A stretch of 64,000 nt of DNA, taken from positions 246,919 to 310,918 of the forward strand of contig ML769405.1 in the NCBI GenBank assembly GCA_009733575.1, written 5' to 3'. The first letter of the stretch is position 1, and each line of letters opens with the position of its first letter. Made by a program: the position numbers and the translations under genes. The notes under the pieces were generated by a model, which searched no databases, was not told where the DNA came from, and saw only the letters and a program-made list of their open reading frames with translations. The stretch is from Gymnopus androsaceus JB14. Its lineage: Eukaryota > Basidiomycota > Agaricomycetes > Agaricales > Omphalotaceae. Positions 1-11,558 of this stretch are shown piece by piece.

Positions 1-2050
1 CTATCTGAAGATTTTGTTGACTTGTTCGCGAATGAGGTGAAGGCTCGTCCATCAGTTGCAAGGGCTGATGACTCAGACGACAATGCAGAAGAGCTTGAGG
101 AGGACTGGGTCGATACGGTGAATGGCGACCCAACGGATGGTGCACCAGCAGAAGACCCAGAGTTGGTACAATGCGCTGAGAACTGGAAGGCAGCTGCTTC
201 CGATTTGCAGAAGAAAAAAATGTGGGGCATCTTCCGAGAGACCGGAATTTTTGCTTCCGCATGCAGACATAGTTTAGTGTTGTGGGTCTGCGATATGGTG
301 CGCAGTGGCGAATTGTGAGTGATTAGTTAACAAACAGTTGAAGAATCGATTCCAATAATTAATCTCTCATTTAGAGCGAAGTACCCCCTAGCAATTGTGG
401 CAAAAGCTCTCGAGGTCTTTGGTCCTCAGTGGCTTCTTGGCTATGACATCGGCTGTACCTTTAGCGGAACCATCAATAACAGTTCACTTGGTCCCGAGTT
501 CAGAAGACAGAAGTGCCGCACTTGTGTCAATGCGTTCCACGGCTATTCTCACAACGCCCTCTGCCAGCAATGCTTCCACCCTCTCAATATAACTGGAATG
601 GGTCTGGAGGATCTCGAAACGCTCGAGCGTTTGTTCTCTTCTTCTAATCAGCTTGCTTCGTTAACACGTTACATGAGCCCATACCGACGTCGTATATTTA
701 TCGACATGTTTTTCCAACAATGGGACCGCGACAAATATCAGAATTTGGCAACTTTACTGCATAATAACTATTTGCAGGCTCTCAAGATCATCGAAGAAGA
801 AGGGGCCCAACTGGAGTCAGACCTTGCTCTAAAGGGGCTTACTGTTGAAGATCTCGAAGCCTATTTTCTAGATGAAAGCAGCCACTTGAAGGACCTAGGC
901 AAGGAGACTGAGGAAGATTTGCATGCAGTGACATACGTTGAGCACCTTCTGAGGTATCGGGAGCTCAGGTGAGTTGCCTAATTATCCTTGACAAATTCTG
1001 TAGCTCACTTCGACTTTTTTGCCTATTAGTGCTGCATGTGAGAACGCGTCCGATAACTTCCGTTCCACCATCCCAGAACAATACCAATACTTATCTGCAG
1101 AGAAGTCGTACAGCGAGAATTTTTCGGAAACCCGCCGAGCTGAAACAAAACGAAAATTTCTCGTGGAAGCACGCGACAAGGCACTTTTCGAAGTGGTGAA
1201 AATGGAAGAGACAATGGGCGTCGGGCGTTGGAATGTTACTGATAGAGAGTACATAGAGACTCTTCAGTACATCAACGATCGAAAGTACAGAAAGGCCCTT
1301 GAACACCTCTCTAAGCTCATTGTACAGCGGCTGTTCGAACTTCACAAAATGAACCTTTCTTTCACAGGTGAGTTTTTTTCATTGTTGTATGTTGTTGCTA
1401 ACACTACCTCAGGCTACAAAATGCGAACGCACATAGCTAGCGCTCTTCAACGGCGGTCCAAAGCCATCCGTAACGCCGTCAAACGTTATAACGCTGCCGC
1501 CGTTGGAGTGGGGCGCCCGACGTTGGACTGGGCCAAGGTAACACACTACACGTTCCTTGACCAGTTTAATATCCTCCAGGACACTCGCCACAGCGTTCTT
1601 GACAAGAAATGGGCAGATCCGGTTATCAGACACCTCATGAAGCAGCATCGACGGGTCCAACGTGCTAAAGAAGAGCTTCTCCGCTGCAACATCGAAATTC
1701 GACGCCTTCAAACCTTCATTCTGGACGAACACAGTCGATTCGATGCTGTCTTGGGGTGCATCCAAAACACCGCCGTATGGCACCCTGTTAATGACTACAT
1801 TCAACGGCGCCGCGCTATCAACCAGCTCTTGTTAAGCCGCATACACGAAACTCATGCTCTACCAGGGTTTACTGGGGACCGGACTCCGGGGATACGCAGG
1901 GGTTCTGCTAAAAGCACATCATTTTCAGGCGAATTGCGCCCCGAACTTCCCAACCCTGACTCTGAATCTGAGGGCGATGGTGAAGATGATGAAGAGCTCG
2001 TTGATAGGATGGGTAACTTGATTGATTTTATGTCAAACTTGAGTACATAG
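1..2050 (+). CDS. KDZ (Kyakuja-Dileera-Zisupton) transposase, 5'-partial
   Basis: The frame is already open at base 1, so the N-terminus (where CxC zinc motifs usually lie) is missing. Joining across introns 315-374, 969-1029 and 1368-1412 gives one continuous reading to the stop at 2048-2050. Family signatures are visible: YDIGC, then a Cys/His cluster (CRTC, FHGYSH, CQQC), then GMGLEDLETLERLF with its conserved Glu, then a Pro-Tyr-Arg-Arg-Arg stretch. In the family these belong to an RNase H-fold catalytic core with embedded zinc-binding motifs. The C-terminal third is a long Arg/Lys-rich helical region ending in an acidic tail. The third intron is 45 bp and in frame, so reading through it would add 15 residues without a stop. 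The enzyme should mobilise the surrounding element. Activity cannot be judged without the N-terminus. Confidence 0.85.
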
Positions 2051-2284
2051 TTTTTTGAATACCTATAGTATAATCTTCCTATATCGCGCACTGTGAATGG
2101 AGGCTTCAAAACACAACGTAACAAAAAGTAAAATAAGGTTTCAAAATGAATGTATATTGTATCTATGAAATACAACGAAGCGAATCACTTTTAGTGAGAC
2201 TAAGTAAACAATTTAGCTTGCAAATAAGCCGACAATGGGGCAAACGAGGTTGGGAAGTGACAACGGGTGTGTGGAAAGAAGGGT

Positions 2285-2919
2285 TCAATGAAGGGAGGAT
2301 TGAACGCTCTCGAGGGCCTAGTGATAGTTAAGAGTACCGCCAGAGACAAAATTTATGAAACACTGACCTTGGATGGACTTTCAACCCCATATTCAAACCG
2401 CTCTTCAAGCTCCTCAACGTCTTGCTTTTTCCCAGGAGAGTTTTTCCTTAGCCTACGCTTCTCCGCCTCACGCTCACGCTGCCTCTCTTCAAGGAGCTTC
2501 TGGTAATCCTTCCTGACTTTGTAGAATGCCTTTCGGTAGGCCTGGTTCTGCAAATGCAAATCCACGTCGGGCGTGATAGTGGTAGGAAGTCCGAGGCGTA
2601 ATTCCTGACTGACAGGAAGTCAATAAAGCTCTTGCAATCTCCTTGAGCTCATTCAAATAAAACGTACTTACAGGAATTGGTCCTCGAGAGGAGAGATCCG
2701 TGCTCTGAGTAGCTGTCGCATTGCCTCACGCTGGGCTACCGCAGAGGCAACATATTCTTCCAAGCCTTCTTCTTCGGAATCAAAGGCTTGGAGAAGCATA
2801 ACTCGCTCTTCAGCGCCAGTGAAGTGAAGATTTCCATTGTGGTGAGCATTAGGGCGTTTTCCAAGAGTTCCTACAATCTGGTAGGCCAACTGAAGCTCGA
2901 TGGTCGATAAGGAAGCCAT
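2285..2919 (-). CDS. small charged coiled-coil-like protein of the KDZ element, unknown function
   Basis: I do not recognise this protein. Three exons (2919-2672, 2608-2368, 2317-2285) join in phase to 173 residues, starting at ATG 2917-2919 and ending TGA at 2285-2287. The first 80 residues begin MASLSTIELQLAY and include an acidic stretch (FDSEEEGLEEY). The second exon is very rich in Lys, Arg and Glu (LEERQREREAEKRR) and probably forms a long charged helix followed by a basic patch, which would suit nucleic-acid or protein binding. It is convergent with the transposase, 235 bp away, and lies downstream of the TET/JBP gene on the same strand. That placement suggests element cargo. The last exon is only 33 bp and is the least certain part of the model. 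Confidence 0.5.
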
Positions 2920-4187
2920 AGGAAGGATCTCAGGGAAGAGTTTTTGATGAAACTTGAGACGCTAGCACTTCTGAGATTGTTTGGATGGAGAGATGTTTGC
3001 TCAAACACAAGCGCAACGCTCACTGTTTTCTCTGCGAAGCTGGAATTGAGCTATGTCTAGAAAGTTGAAGCAGTGAATTCAATGCATATATATGTGAGGG
3101 TGACAGTAGATGCTATGCAGACTGTAATCACAAATCCATTGGCGAGCAACAGAATTGTGGTAGGGAGACTTAGGGAAATGCTGGTTCAGAGATGAAGAAA
3201 AGAGATAGGTTGGGGGCAATTAGCGAGAGAATGCTGAACGCAGATTAGAGGCAAAAAATGGGTTATTGAGAAGTACATGCAGATGAAACTAAAGCAATCG
3301 AGAAGTGTTGCGCAATAGAAATGGCGGTTCGGAAGTGACTACGGAACATCCGAAACTCAACCAAAACTCCTTTTGCAATTGTTAAAAGTGGTGCTACAGA
3401 TGCAGATGAGCAACGATAGCTATAGAAATGTCGGAATAGCCTCAATCATATATTCTCTTGCGTTGTTGCTGAGAATTACAGGCTTTCAACATCTGTATAT
3501 TTCGAAACAGCCAAATTACTTATCGAAAAGATGAAAGCTGCGTATTGTCACGCAAAGACTCTTAAATAACTTAGGAGTGGAGACCCAGAAGTCGATAAAG
3601 CATCGTGAGCAGCAAGTTATTAGTGTATATTGATTGTTTATGTAGTTTTTACACAGTCTGAGTATGTATGGAGGTTAGACAGGTAATATGTACAACAGAA
3701 ATGCCATATACATTTTACAACGTCGAGTTAATTTCTGAACGAAGTAGTTTGCCACACCAATGTCAGTTTCTGTGCTTTTGAGTTGAGTAATACACTACTA
3801 GAGTTTGAATACAAGCTTTGAGAGGATGCCTGGCGCTGGTTCTTGCTCAAGCTCGTTGTCATTGTGTCGAGCTCTGCTAATCTGTGTCACTGCCGCACAA
3901 CTCTTACTCTCAAGCTTCATCATGTTGTTGAATAAGTATGATTCCAACATATAATAGTAGATATATCTTTTACATACTTGTATCAACTTTTTCAAGTCTA
4001 TCAAAACACAATCTAACCTTTGAGCTCGCTGTTTTTAGCAGCGAGAACACACAAGCGCCTATAAGCGCCGTGTAAGCGCCCATCGAAAGTCGTACTTGGC
4101 CCCAAAATTCATGCAAGCTGGCAAGACAAATACTTTAATATAAGACATTTTATTGGTACAGAGATACTATTTAACATTACTAGAAGT
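2920..4187. other. non-coding stretch inside the KDZ element
   Basis: No convincing gene. It should hold the promoter of the 2919 gene and the 3' region of the TET/JBP gene. Short open frames here (for example 3263-3445, 3798-4004) lack coding character. Confidence 0.5.
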
Positions 4188-6044
4188 CTACATGCTTAGT
4201 CCAAGTTCGTTGGTCACAGAAAAGAGTCCAAGCCCCATCTCCCACCTCCCTGGCTGAGGCTGCGTCGGGGTTGTCTGAACTTTGAACCCATTATCAACCC
4301 AACGGAAGTTAGCACCTGGTGCATATTGGGTGAAGGAGTAGCGTTCCTCCCTTCTCTGTATACGTGTGTTTGAATGGCGGCAGACTCCTGATGGTATTGC
4401 AGCCAAAGCGCCTGGAGGAAACTCAATGACTACCTTCAAATCCCATAGCACAATGTGTCCACCCTTGCACCAATTGTACCATCCGAGTGCCCAAATCCAA
4501 CACCAATTAAACGGGAGGTTGCTGAAGTCGATGTGCGGCAGACAGACGGTCTGAGGGCCAAAGTTGAATGCTGCAGCGGGCAGGACGCTGTTTGCGAACA
4601 AACGTATGAGCGAGCTGTCGCTGGAAAGCAGCTTATCAAGGTATTCTGCACAGTAATCGTAGAGGCGCGGTGCCCACGTCTTGAAAACCCCTGTAATCAG
4701 AATAAGGAAACTGTCGCTAGAATGTTCTACGGAACACACCGGTGGCAAATCCAGACAAACGTTGGAAGGGCGTTGATGCAACAAGCCCTTCCAGAACCGC
4801 CGCGTTTGTTTTATTGTGACAAAAGTTCTGAGGGTGCTTAAATCCAGTCAATAAAAGCGCGACGAAAGTTCGACTGGCTCACCGTACGCCCGTTCCCATG
4901 AGCTATGCCAGCATTGAGGGCTCCAAAGTCACCCCGCCGAGAGAAGCGTTGCTTTGTAGCGAAGGAGCAGGAGTTGCGTGAGTCGCGAAGGAGTTTGGCT
5001 GCTTCCTCAGCGGCCTGCTTGATGCTAGAGTCGTTGGGGTATACGACGAGGGCGTAGATGCGCCCCTCGTTGTCAACTATGGGGATACTGGACCTGTAGC
5101 GCAGTTATTAGTAACGAGGAAAAGGAAGACATGCGGAGCATACCCTGGTACGGCTTGAATCAAACGAAACTTAACCTTAGCCTTAGGACCGACCAGTTCA
5201 TTCAGACGCCAGGTCCTCCCCCCACCTTCTTCTTCCACATTGCGAGCACCTTCATACACCGTTGAAGCTACGCGAGAGTCCGCCATTGAAAACGGCACCT
5301 CAACAGGTTCGCCAGCAAGTCGTGCAATACGGCTGGTGCTTGCAGGGATCTCGGCGGCTTCCTTTGGCTCTGCCTCGTGCCTCCTCTTCTTGCGATTGTT
5401 CTTGCTGGTTTGTTTACTCCTCTCTTTCTTCCTTTTCTTGGTTAGCGAAGGGGGAACAGCTGGCTCATTAGATGGCTCAGCAGCATTCAAGATGGGCGTA
5501 GGCGTTGCAGACGGTGGCGGTGATGGAATGCTTGTGGGTTCAAAGAGGGATCCGTCGGAGGAATGGGGGGAGTCTGGCCGGGAGGGTGCTGGAGAATCTT
5601 CCGAAGAGCCGTGGTCGTCGAGATGGTCATAAGCACCTTCGATGCTGATGGTACGGAGGAGAGCTTTGGAAAAGCTGAATTCCTTAATAAGAACGCAGGC
5701 GGAAACGCCTAGCTTGCTTGCCAAATCTAAACGAAGTTGTCAGAACTTGAGCGCGCCCGAGGCTGCCCAAACCTTGCCAGACTCTTTTCAAAAATTGCCC
5801 CCAAAGGCTGGCCCCAATGCCTAAACGCCGCTGGGCTCTTCGCATTCCCGTTGCGCGAGTATTCAAAGGCCAGCGGGTTTGGCTTCAAGGCCAGACTCCG
5901 ACGCAACGGAGAGCAGAGCTGTGAAGGGTTGGGGAGGAAGATATAGGCTTACCGGAGCCAAGCTTGAGGGTTATCTTCATCCTCAGAGCCGCTGAGAGGC
6001 TTCGGACGCGTCGCGCTTGGTTGTTGAGAACAAGAAGCTCCCAT
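4188..6044 (-). CDS. TET/JBP-like 2-oxoglutarate/Fe(II) dioxygenase (KDZ-linked)
   Basis: This is a nucleic-acid-modifying dioxygenase of the fungal TET/JBP family, expected to oxidise 5-methylpyrimidines in DNA. Joining exons 5724-5144, 5093-4883, 4836-4740 and 4690-4188 gives a continuous reading. The Fe(II) ligands are visible: the H-x-D motif HID (4528-4536) and a distal His in CRHSNT (4374-4376). The 2-oxoglutarate-binding Arg sits in ERYSFTQY (4341-4343). The family string GGHIVLWDLK lies between them. The N-terminal 200 residues are a low-complexity Ser/Pro segment plus a Lys/Arg-rich nuclear-targeting stretch (KKRKKERSK). The start is unresolved. An ATG at 6044-6042 opens an exon ending near 5952 at a GTAAGC donor, but its phase does not match the next acceptor, so a further small exon or another start is needed. 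The catalytic core is intact. Confidence 0.82.
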
Positions 6045-6167
6045 GTGACCAGGGAACAATCAGAACAATCAATTCACATGGGATCATCTTATGATGGATC
6101 TTATCTTATGATAGATCTTATATTCAATTAAGCAACTTAGCATTTTGTAGTTCTTGTTCCTCCCGCA
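6045..6167. promoter_or_regulatory. divergent promoter between TET/JBP gene and Pro-rich gene
   Basis: If the ATG at 6044 is right, only 123 bp separates the two divergent starts. The interval contains a repeated TTATGAT(A/G)GATCTTAT element around 6088-6120. Co-expression of the two cargo genes from one bidirectional promoter is an inference. Confidence 0.35.
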
Positions 6168-7245
6168 ATGTCAGATATGCGATTCCTTACCCTCACCTTG
6201 GGCGGCTGTACTCCTCCAGACGGATTGTCTGCTGAAATGTGAGTACAGTTTTTTTTTTCCTATGTCGTTTAAAATCTAACTAATTGTTATACCTCAGGCC
6301 GTTCAGAAAGGGGGGCTACAGACAGCCGCCTCTTCCGCTCATCATGCAGTGTCCGGACGCAGAATTTGCGGACTTTGTTCACTCCCACCTGCAGCCGCTT
6401 GTTGCTGGCTGCAAGACTCCATCCGACTTCTCAGTCCGGCATTTTGTTGAGCAGCCCGACTTCAAGGTTGTTGAACAGAAAGTTAGTTCAACATTTCCGT
6501 TGGTCTGGGCGGTTATCTTCGGATTTCGCACTGGCATATTTACAGACAGGCGCGTACAACGCTCTGCGGTTCTGTGGTTGTGAACTGACGTATTTATGCT
6601 AGCTCTGAAGCTCTTTCGTCCGTCGATGCGTCCACAAACGCAAATTTCCAGGTAGCATATGCCTTCCCAACGCTAAAGGAAGGAATTCTCTGCCTCACGG
6701 GTTCTAGTGCACCCACGAAGTTCATCTATGAATACTGCCCTTCTCGAAAACCCTCTGCATCCCGAGCCATCCGTCGGGCTGTATTGCAAGCACCCACGCC
6801 CCCTCCTATAACTCGCCCTGCTTCTCCAGAAATCAATAGACCAACCTCCCGAGCAAGCACTCCTCCTACTCCTACGCCTCCCTCTGCACCCTCTACACCG
6901 AGCCGGAGGTTTCAGAGGAGGGCGGCAGAGGTGAGCAACGTCTTCTCGCCATCTATTCATGTACATGTCAACAGTGCAGGTGAGTTTCAGCTCCATCTGC
7001 GCGTAGTTTCTTATCATTTGGTTAAAGAACATCCGCAAGGTCCGGCACATCGCAGGGGTGCATATTGGGGCTGCCGTTTGCTGCAAGCTCTGGAGCTTTC
7101 GGAAGCTGAAATGGGTGAACTTGAGCTGGCATTGTTGTCTAGAGACCGGGGGTATAGTAGTTTTATGGAGCTGGTGCACAGGGAATATCCCTTGGACATC
7201 TCAGACTCGATCGCTGAGTTACTCTGGGACATGTACAGGCCCTAG
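6168..7245 (+). CDS. Pro-rich protein of unknown function in the KDZ element
   Basis: Not recognised. It starts at ATG 6168 with MSDMRFLTLTLGGC. Intron 6239-6297 joins in phase to an exon reading through FADFVHSHLQPLVAGC. The next junction works only with a GC-AG intron (donor about 6551, acceptor at 6602), because no GT donor gives the right phase. Intron 6980-7027 is 48 bp and stop-free. The middle of the protein (from about 6790) is a Pro/Thr/Ser-rich linker (STPPTPTPPSAPSTP). The C-terminal 80 residues form a compact helical segment (LSEAEMGELELALLSRDRG, ending ELLWDMYRP). It lies 100 bp upstream of the HMG gene on the same strand, consistent with a set of cargo genes. The function is unknown and I offer no family. 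Confidence 0.55.
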
Positions 7246-7345
7246 TTTTGCCGTATCAAAATTTTTAGTGCCGTTTTCTTAGTGCCATCATTGAATAAAG
7301 ATCGCCTGCTGAATCTCCTTCCTCAACTTACACTGCTCACTAAAT

Positions 7346-8968
7346 ATGGCAAGGAAAAAGGCCCCAGCATTTGAGCGGCTGCTCAGCATTGCTCGGAAGG
7401 CTGGCTCTCTAAAACGCCAAACTCACCAATTGCGTGCTAAACGGGCAGTTGTCATCAAGCCAACTACCGCAGAACGTTTGGCAAAGAGGCAGAAGCTGCG
7501 CGAACGCAAGGTTTCGTACAAAGCAGCAATTGCAGAAGCGCACCAGAAAATTCAGCAGCTTGCTCTAGAGATCCACGCGAAGTTCAAGAACTTCAGCCAG
7601 GATAGAGTCGTCACGGACGTCTTTCAATCCAGGCGGCTTAAAGATAGCTCGAAAAAAGTTAGCCGCTACGCCGCCTTTGTTAGTGCTCAGATGAAGATCC
7701 TCAATGCAGGTGCGTCAGGGCATTCATGCAACTGAATTAAATTTAACAATAAAAAACAGAGACTCCTGAAGGACAACCCCGCCAGAAAGTCAACGAACTG
7801 TCGAAAAGAATCGCGGATCAATGGGGCAAGATGACTGAGGAGGAGAAAGTTGCAGCAACAGAGGAGGGTTTGACAGCTCTCTGTGAACGGAGGGAGGTTC
7901 AAGATACTGGAACCTGGCATAACGCCGACCTTAGTGCAAGCCACGACACGAGCTTGACAGTTGGGCGAGTCAAAGAAGAGGTAAGTCTTGAAGCAAATTT
8001 ATTCTAGACTTTGCGTAACCAGCAAGTGTTGCAGCTTCAGCGCCTCAACGCCCGAACGGGGGATGAGTCTGTCCTCTTCGTTACTCGAGGCTCCCTTACG
8101 CGTTTTCACCCAGCAGAAAGCTATTGCTCGAGCGATAGGGCCGAGGGCTTTCTCTCAACGGTTCTAAAGACCTCAGGTGAAGACATAGCCCTTCGAATGG
8201 ACGCCTATATGGTCCTTGGGGTTGAAGGTAAGCCCAACGTGTGCAAGGTCAGATAAACTGGCTTACATTATTTTAGGCGTCGCCCGGAACCATGCCAAAG
8301 CTCTCCTTGAATCAAAAGCAAGGGTCGCTGCGCTAATTCTCCAGAAGCTGAGTATGTCCTTCTCCCATCTCTTTCTTACAGCTGCCTGAATAGATGCAGA
8401 ACAGTGTGCGGGTAATCAGGACGCGAAGAAAATGTTCTACACCAATTTTGAAGACCACATCACACGCCCATACGGAATCGTCATAAAGAACTGGCCCCTG
8501 AAAAAATTCAAAAATCCCAGTTCTATCCACTCACAGGCCGACCTCAGCGTTCTTTGGAACACTTTCGAAACTGGAGCCACGCACTTTTACAAAATGAACA
8601 AGGGCGAATATCAGGAGTGGGAGACCAAGGAGGTGGATGCCAGAAGGAAGGCGGAGGAGGCACTCCAGGCGTTGAGGGATATGCGTGCAGAGGAACGGTC
8701 GCCATTGGAGCCTAACGATGCAGCCGAGCGGCCCCTTCCCCAGCGCAATCAATCTCCAACAGCTCCGGTTCTTCCAACGTCTATCAACGTAGCCCCTTCC
8801 GAGCCCAGCACTCCAAATTTCTTTACAGCTACAGTTGTGACAAATGCAGCCGGGGAGGCTGTAGTTTCAACTAGCCGTCCCCGTAAGAGGCGCAGCGACG
8901 CTGGCATTCCCCGAAAGAAGAAAGCCAAAAAAAATGCCCAGGCTGCTAGTGAGGATAGGGACGCATAA
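7346..8968 (+). CDS. divergent HMG-box protein of the KDZ element
   Basis: Five exons (7346-7709, 7760-7980, 8035-8227, 8277-8351, 8394-8968) join in phase to 475 residues. The N-terminus is strongly basic (MARKKAPAFERLL, then many Lys/Arg). Across the first junction lies an HMG-box-like segment: RYAAFVSAQMKIL, then RQKVNELSKRIADQWGKMT, then EEEK, which matches the HMG pattern of Y-x-x-F near the start and WG-x-x-(T/S)-x-x-E later. The C-terminus is acidic and Pro-rich and ends in a nuclear-localisation-like basic cluster (RPRKRR, then PRKKKAKK). Divergent HMG proteins are a documented companion of TET/JBP-bearing KDZ elements. It probably binds DNA in the nucleus and may help the transposase or the dioxygenase find a target, but that role is inference. 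Confidence 0.7.
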
Positions 8969-9334
8969 TTAGGGAGACATATATAATTTTTTCTTTCTCA
9001 AAAATATATCTATATTATATATTTGTTGGAATTCTGAGCACATAAGTACTGAGAAGTTTGAGAGGGCGGGAGGCGCTGGGCGGGCTGTAGCGCTAGTCGG
9101 GAAGCAAGCGCTTGTTCGGAAGCCGGAAGTACCTTGCGGATTTAAAAGCCTCCTCCCCGAAGGTCTTAGAACGCTTATGTGAGATTTTCTAGAGCCTTTC
9201 TTTTTTGGAGATATAGGAATTATTACAGGAATTATTGGCAGTGTAAGGAGCCAACGCCTATCTAGGGGCATAGCCCTGGTTACTCTGGCAGGCATTACAG
9301 GGTTGTCTTACTGAGATCTTGTGATGTCGAGGTG
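8969..9334. other. 3' flank of the HMG gene; candidate right end of the KDZ element
   Basis: AT-rich after the HMG stop, then GC-richer sequence with GGCGGGAGGCGCTGG near 9065. No gene. The right boundary of the KDZ element should be near here, but I see no terminal inverted repeat that I can pair without the left end. Confidence 0.3.
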
Positions 9335-9555
9335 CGTATTATACGCTGCAGATTGGAGATTAATCATATGCAACTAACGACGAGCTCATTGGACTTGCGG
9401 GAAAAGGAATCCAATCGTTTAGGTTCGAACCTGCGGACAGGTGTTTAGCCAGTGAAACCGACCCAAAGGGCCGTTTATTCCATGTATTGAAAAGAGGGAG
9501 GTACGGGGAGGTACAATGCAAGAAAGTGGAAAGCGAGAAAAGACCGAAACTAGTG
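9335..9555 (+). repeat. dispersed SINE-like repeat, copy 1
   Basis: About 90% identical to 19637-19871 in the same orientation, from CGTATTATACGCTGCAG to GAAACTAGTG. Within it, GAGCTCATTGGA resembles a tRNA A box and GGTTCGAACC, 40 bp further on, matches a B box. That spacing suits an RNA polymerase III internal promoter. The flanking arms do not fold as a tRNA, so this is at most tRNA-derived. No poly-A or simple-repeat tail was identified. Confidence 0.6.
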
Positions 9556-10167
9556 CTACTTTTCATTTGTACCCGTGGATCCTGTAGGTAGAAAAGGCCT
9601 TTTAGCGAGGATACTGTGACCTACTAAACTCACCTTACAAGTTAAGTATTAGCCTCGCGTAAACTCAACATTTAAGCCCGACAAAAAGAAACCTTAACCA
9701 TATTTACGCAACGATCCATTTGCACTATTGCCGTTGAGGCCCCGAGGGTGCTCCAGTCCCGTCATCGACAGAGTTTAAGTGGTATTTCTGATAGTCACCG
9801 CTACTCGAGCGTCTCTAGATTTTCGAGAGACATGTAGCAAAATTAATTTTATGCCTTTTTTTTTCGCTCGAGTCGTCGAGATTTTGACATTCAGACTTCA
9901 TTTATTCATGTAGCTTTATTTCTGCACTGTGCGATGTAAGAGACGACGGGTGAATTTATTCGTCCGTAATAATTTCGGCCAAGTAAATAATACGACTGCT
10001 TACTGGACGATGAATAGATAATCTAACAGTTTATTCAATAACCCACCCATACCGTGCCCAGGTTTTCTTCACCTGCACTGAAAGGCTTATCTTTTGGTCA
10101 ACAAATTAAACACACTCGCATTTAACTGCATCGTCTACCAGGAGTCTAACGACTCTAACACGACCAG
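9556..10167. other. gene-free stretch
   Basis: No coding or repeat signal was recognised, apart from AT-rich sequence and the 3' flank of the fragment on the minus strand. Confidence 0.4.
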
Positions 10168-10858
10168 CTAAAGCCCCCCCTTGAACATAGTTTGTCCATC
10201 AGATATTCGTCCAGTCAATTCTGTATCTTCCACTACATGTCTGGGCACTGTGCAGACCCGGCCATTACGATCCGTATATGTTGCTCCGCCGCCAATGATT
10301 TCCATGTACAAAGTGTCTATGTTCCATGTAGGACCAGTTCCTCTAGTAGTACTGGAATCCATGGAATCTTTGTGCAAACCTGATGACGCGTGTCGCAGGA
10401 ATTTCGCGAGCATGCTGAACAGATTTCGGGTGAGAGGGGCAGGCCCTTCGGGGCCCCAAAACCGAAAATGCATCTCGGATTGAATCCCAAACGAAACGCG
10501 CAAGTTCTGGCACTTGGCATTCGTGATAGGAAGCGAAGAGGGATTGTCGAATCCAGTATGATTTGGCAATGGCTGAACTTTTGGAATAAGATATGCATTC
10601 CGCCCATATCTTTTCGTAATCGTGACGGTAGATCCTCTGCCATAACGGTATCTTGATAACCATTAGATCAAACTCGAAAGACACTCCGTCATGTCTCTTG
10701 ATAGACTCGAGCATCTCGGTATAGACTTGTCGGCAAGAGTATACAAGTCGGAGGCTATGAGATGCGGAGGGATGCACTCGGATCGGTGACGAGCAATGCA
10801 TCATCATAGATCTTGTCGCGGAGCTCGCGTGACAGCTGAAGGAACCTAGGAAGATCAC
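10168..10858 (-). pseudogene. fragment of a fungal protein family with LRLVYSCRQVYTEM motif, frame broken
   Basis: On the minus strand one frame reads HSLRLVYSCRQVYTEMLES followed by VSFEFDLMVIK. A second frame further downstream reads GPAPLTRNLFSMLAKFLRH and runs to a stop at 10168. This order (a 'CRQIY' motif, then a hydrophobic 'FDLxxI' strand, then a Pro-rich 'LxxLLxRFL' helix) is one I associate with uncharacterised fungal proteins often found near F-box genes. The frames do not join by a simple intron, so it is either a decayed copy or contains indels. Low certainty. Confidence 0.35.
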
Positions 10859-11558
10859 TGGTCATTCTTGTGCGGTAATTGTCGCTGTAGAGAGCAACGA
10901 GCGTACAGACACCGCCACGCGTACATCACTGAATATGGCTCTTAAGGACAGGTTGCCAGAAAAGCCAGGCTGATCCGACGGTAGGAAATCTAGCCTGTGT
11001 GGATATAAAGTAAGTAATAAGTCTCCGAAGCCAGCATGCATGTATGGATCTTCCGAGTCCTAAACTCTATGCTAGCCATATGCTTCTGAAATATACTCCC
11101 AAGCGGACTGGATATGAAGATTAGTGGCGGATGTCAAGTTTTTGTGCGTAAGTTTACGAATGGACTACCTGTAAAAACGACATATTGTCAGTAAGAATTG
11201 GCATCCATTTTATTCTGCACCTACGGGTCGTGCGGGGCAACTAGATGACCCGAGATAGGATTCTCTTTGATATGTGCGATCAATTCCGGCCTTCCTCATT
11301 CGAGGAAATCTATTATATTTCTGTGCTAGTGATAGTGGAAGCTGCCACTGGGCCAGGGAATGCATGGATTTTTTTTTTGAAACATGGCCTTCAGGGTTCC
11401 TCCACCACTCTTCTCTGAGTCAAGGAGTTCTACCTGACATAGGTCTTATACTGTGTTGCAGTAATTTTGCCACATTGTCTACATGAGGTTGACATAAAGC
11501 TTTAAGACTTCAGAGGCCCAGCATATAGAGATGAATTCTTGTTCCATTAGCAACACCT
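10859..11558. other. gene-free stretch
   Basis: No supported gene. Small open frames (for example 11274-11486) show no family features. Confidence 0.4.

Larger units (their letters stand above)
1..9000. mobile_element. KDZ-type DNA transposon with TET/JBP and HMG cargo (left end outside window)
   Basis: Five genes sit together: a KDZ transposase (1-2050, +), a small charged protein (2285-2919, -), a TET/JBP-like dioxygenase (4188-6044, -), a Pro-rich protein (6168-7245, +) and a divergent HMG-box protein (7346-8968, +). Linkage of TET/JBP genes and a divergent HMG-domain protein to Kyakuja-Dileera-Zisupton transposons is established for basidiomycetes. I infer that the five genes travel as one element. 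I could not find terminal inverted repeats: the left end is off the window, and nothing obvious marks the right end between 8969 and 9334. The three recognisable genes have open frames after splicing, so the element may be recent. Confidence 0.75.

Noticed and set aside
5240..5632. 130-codon plus-strand frame opposite the TET/JBP gene
   Set aside because: It mirrors the low-complexity Ser/Pro and Lys/Arg region of the dioxygenase gene and has no features of its own.
9420..9440. Functional tRNA gene at the GGTTCGAACC motif
   Set aside because: The T-arm and acceptor stems do not pair in either orientation and no anticodon arm is evident. At most a tRNA-derived repeat.
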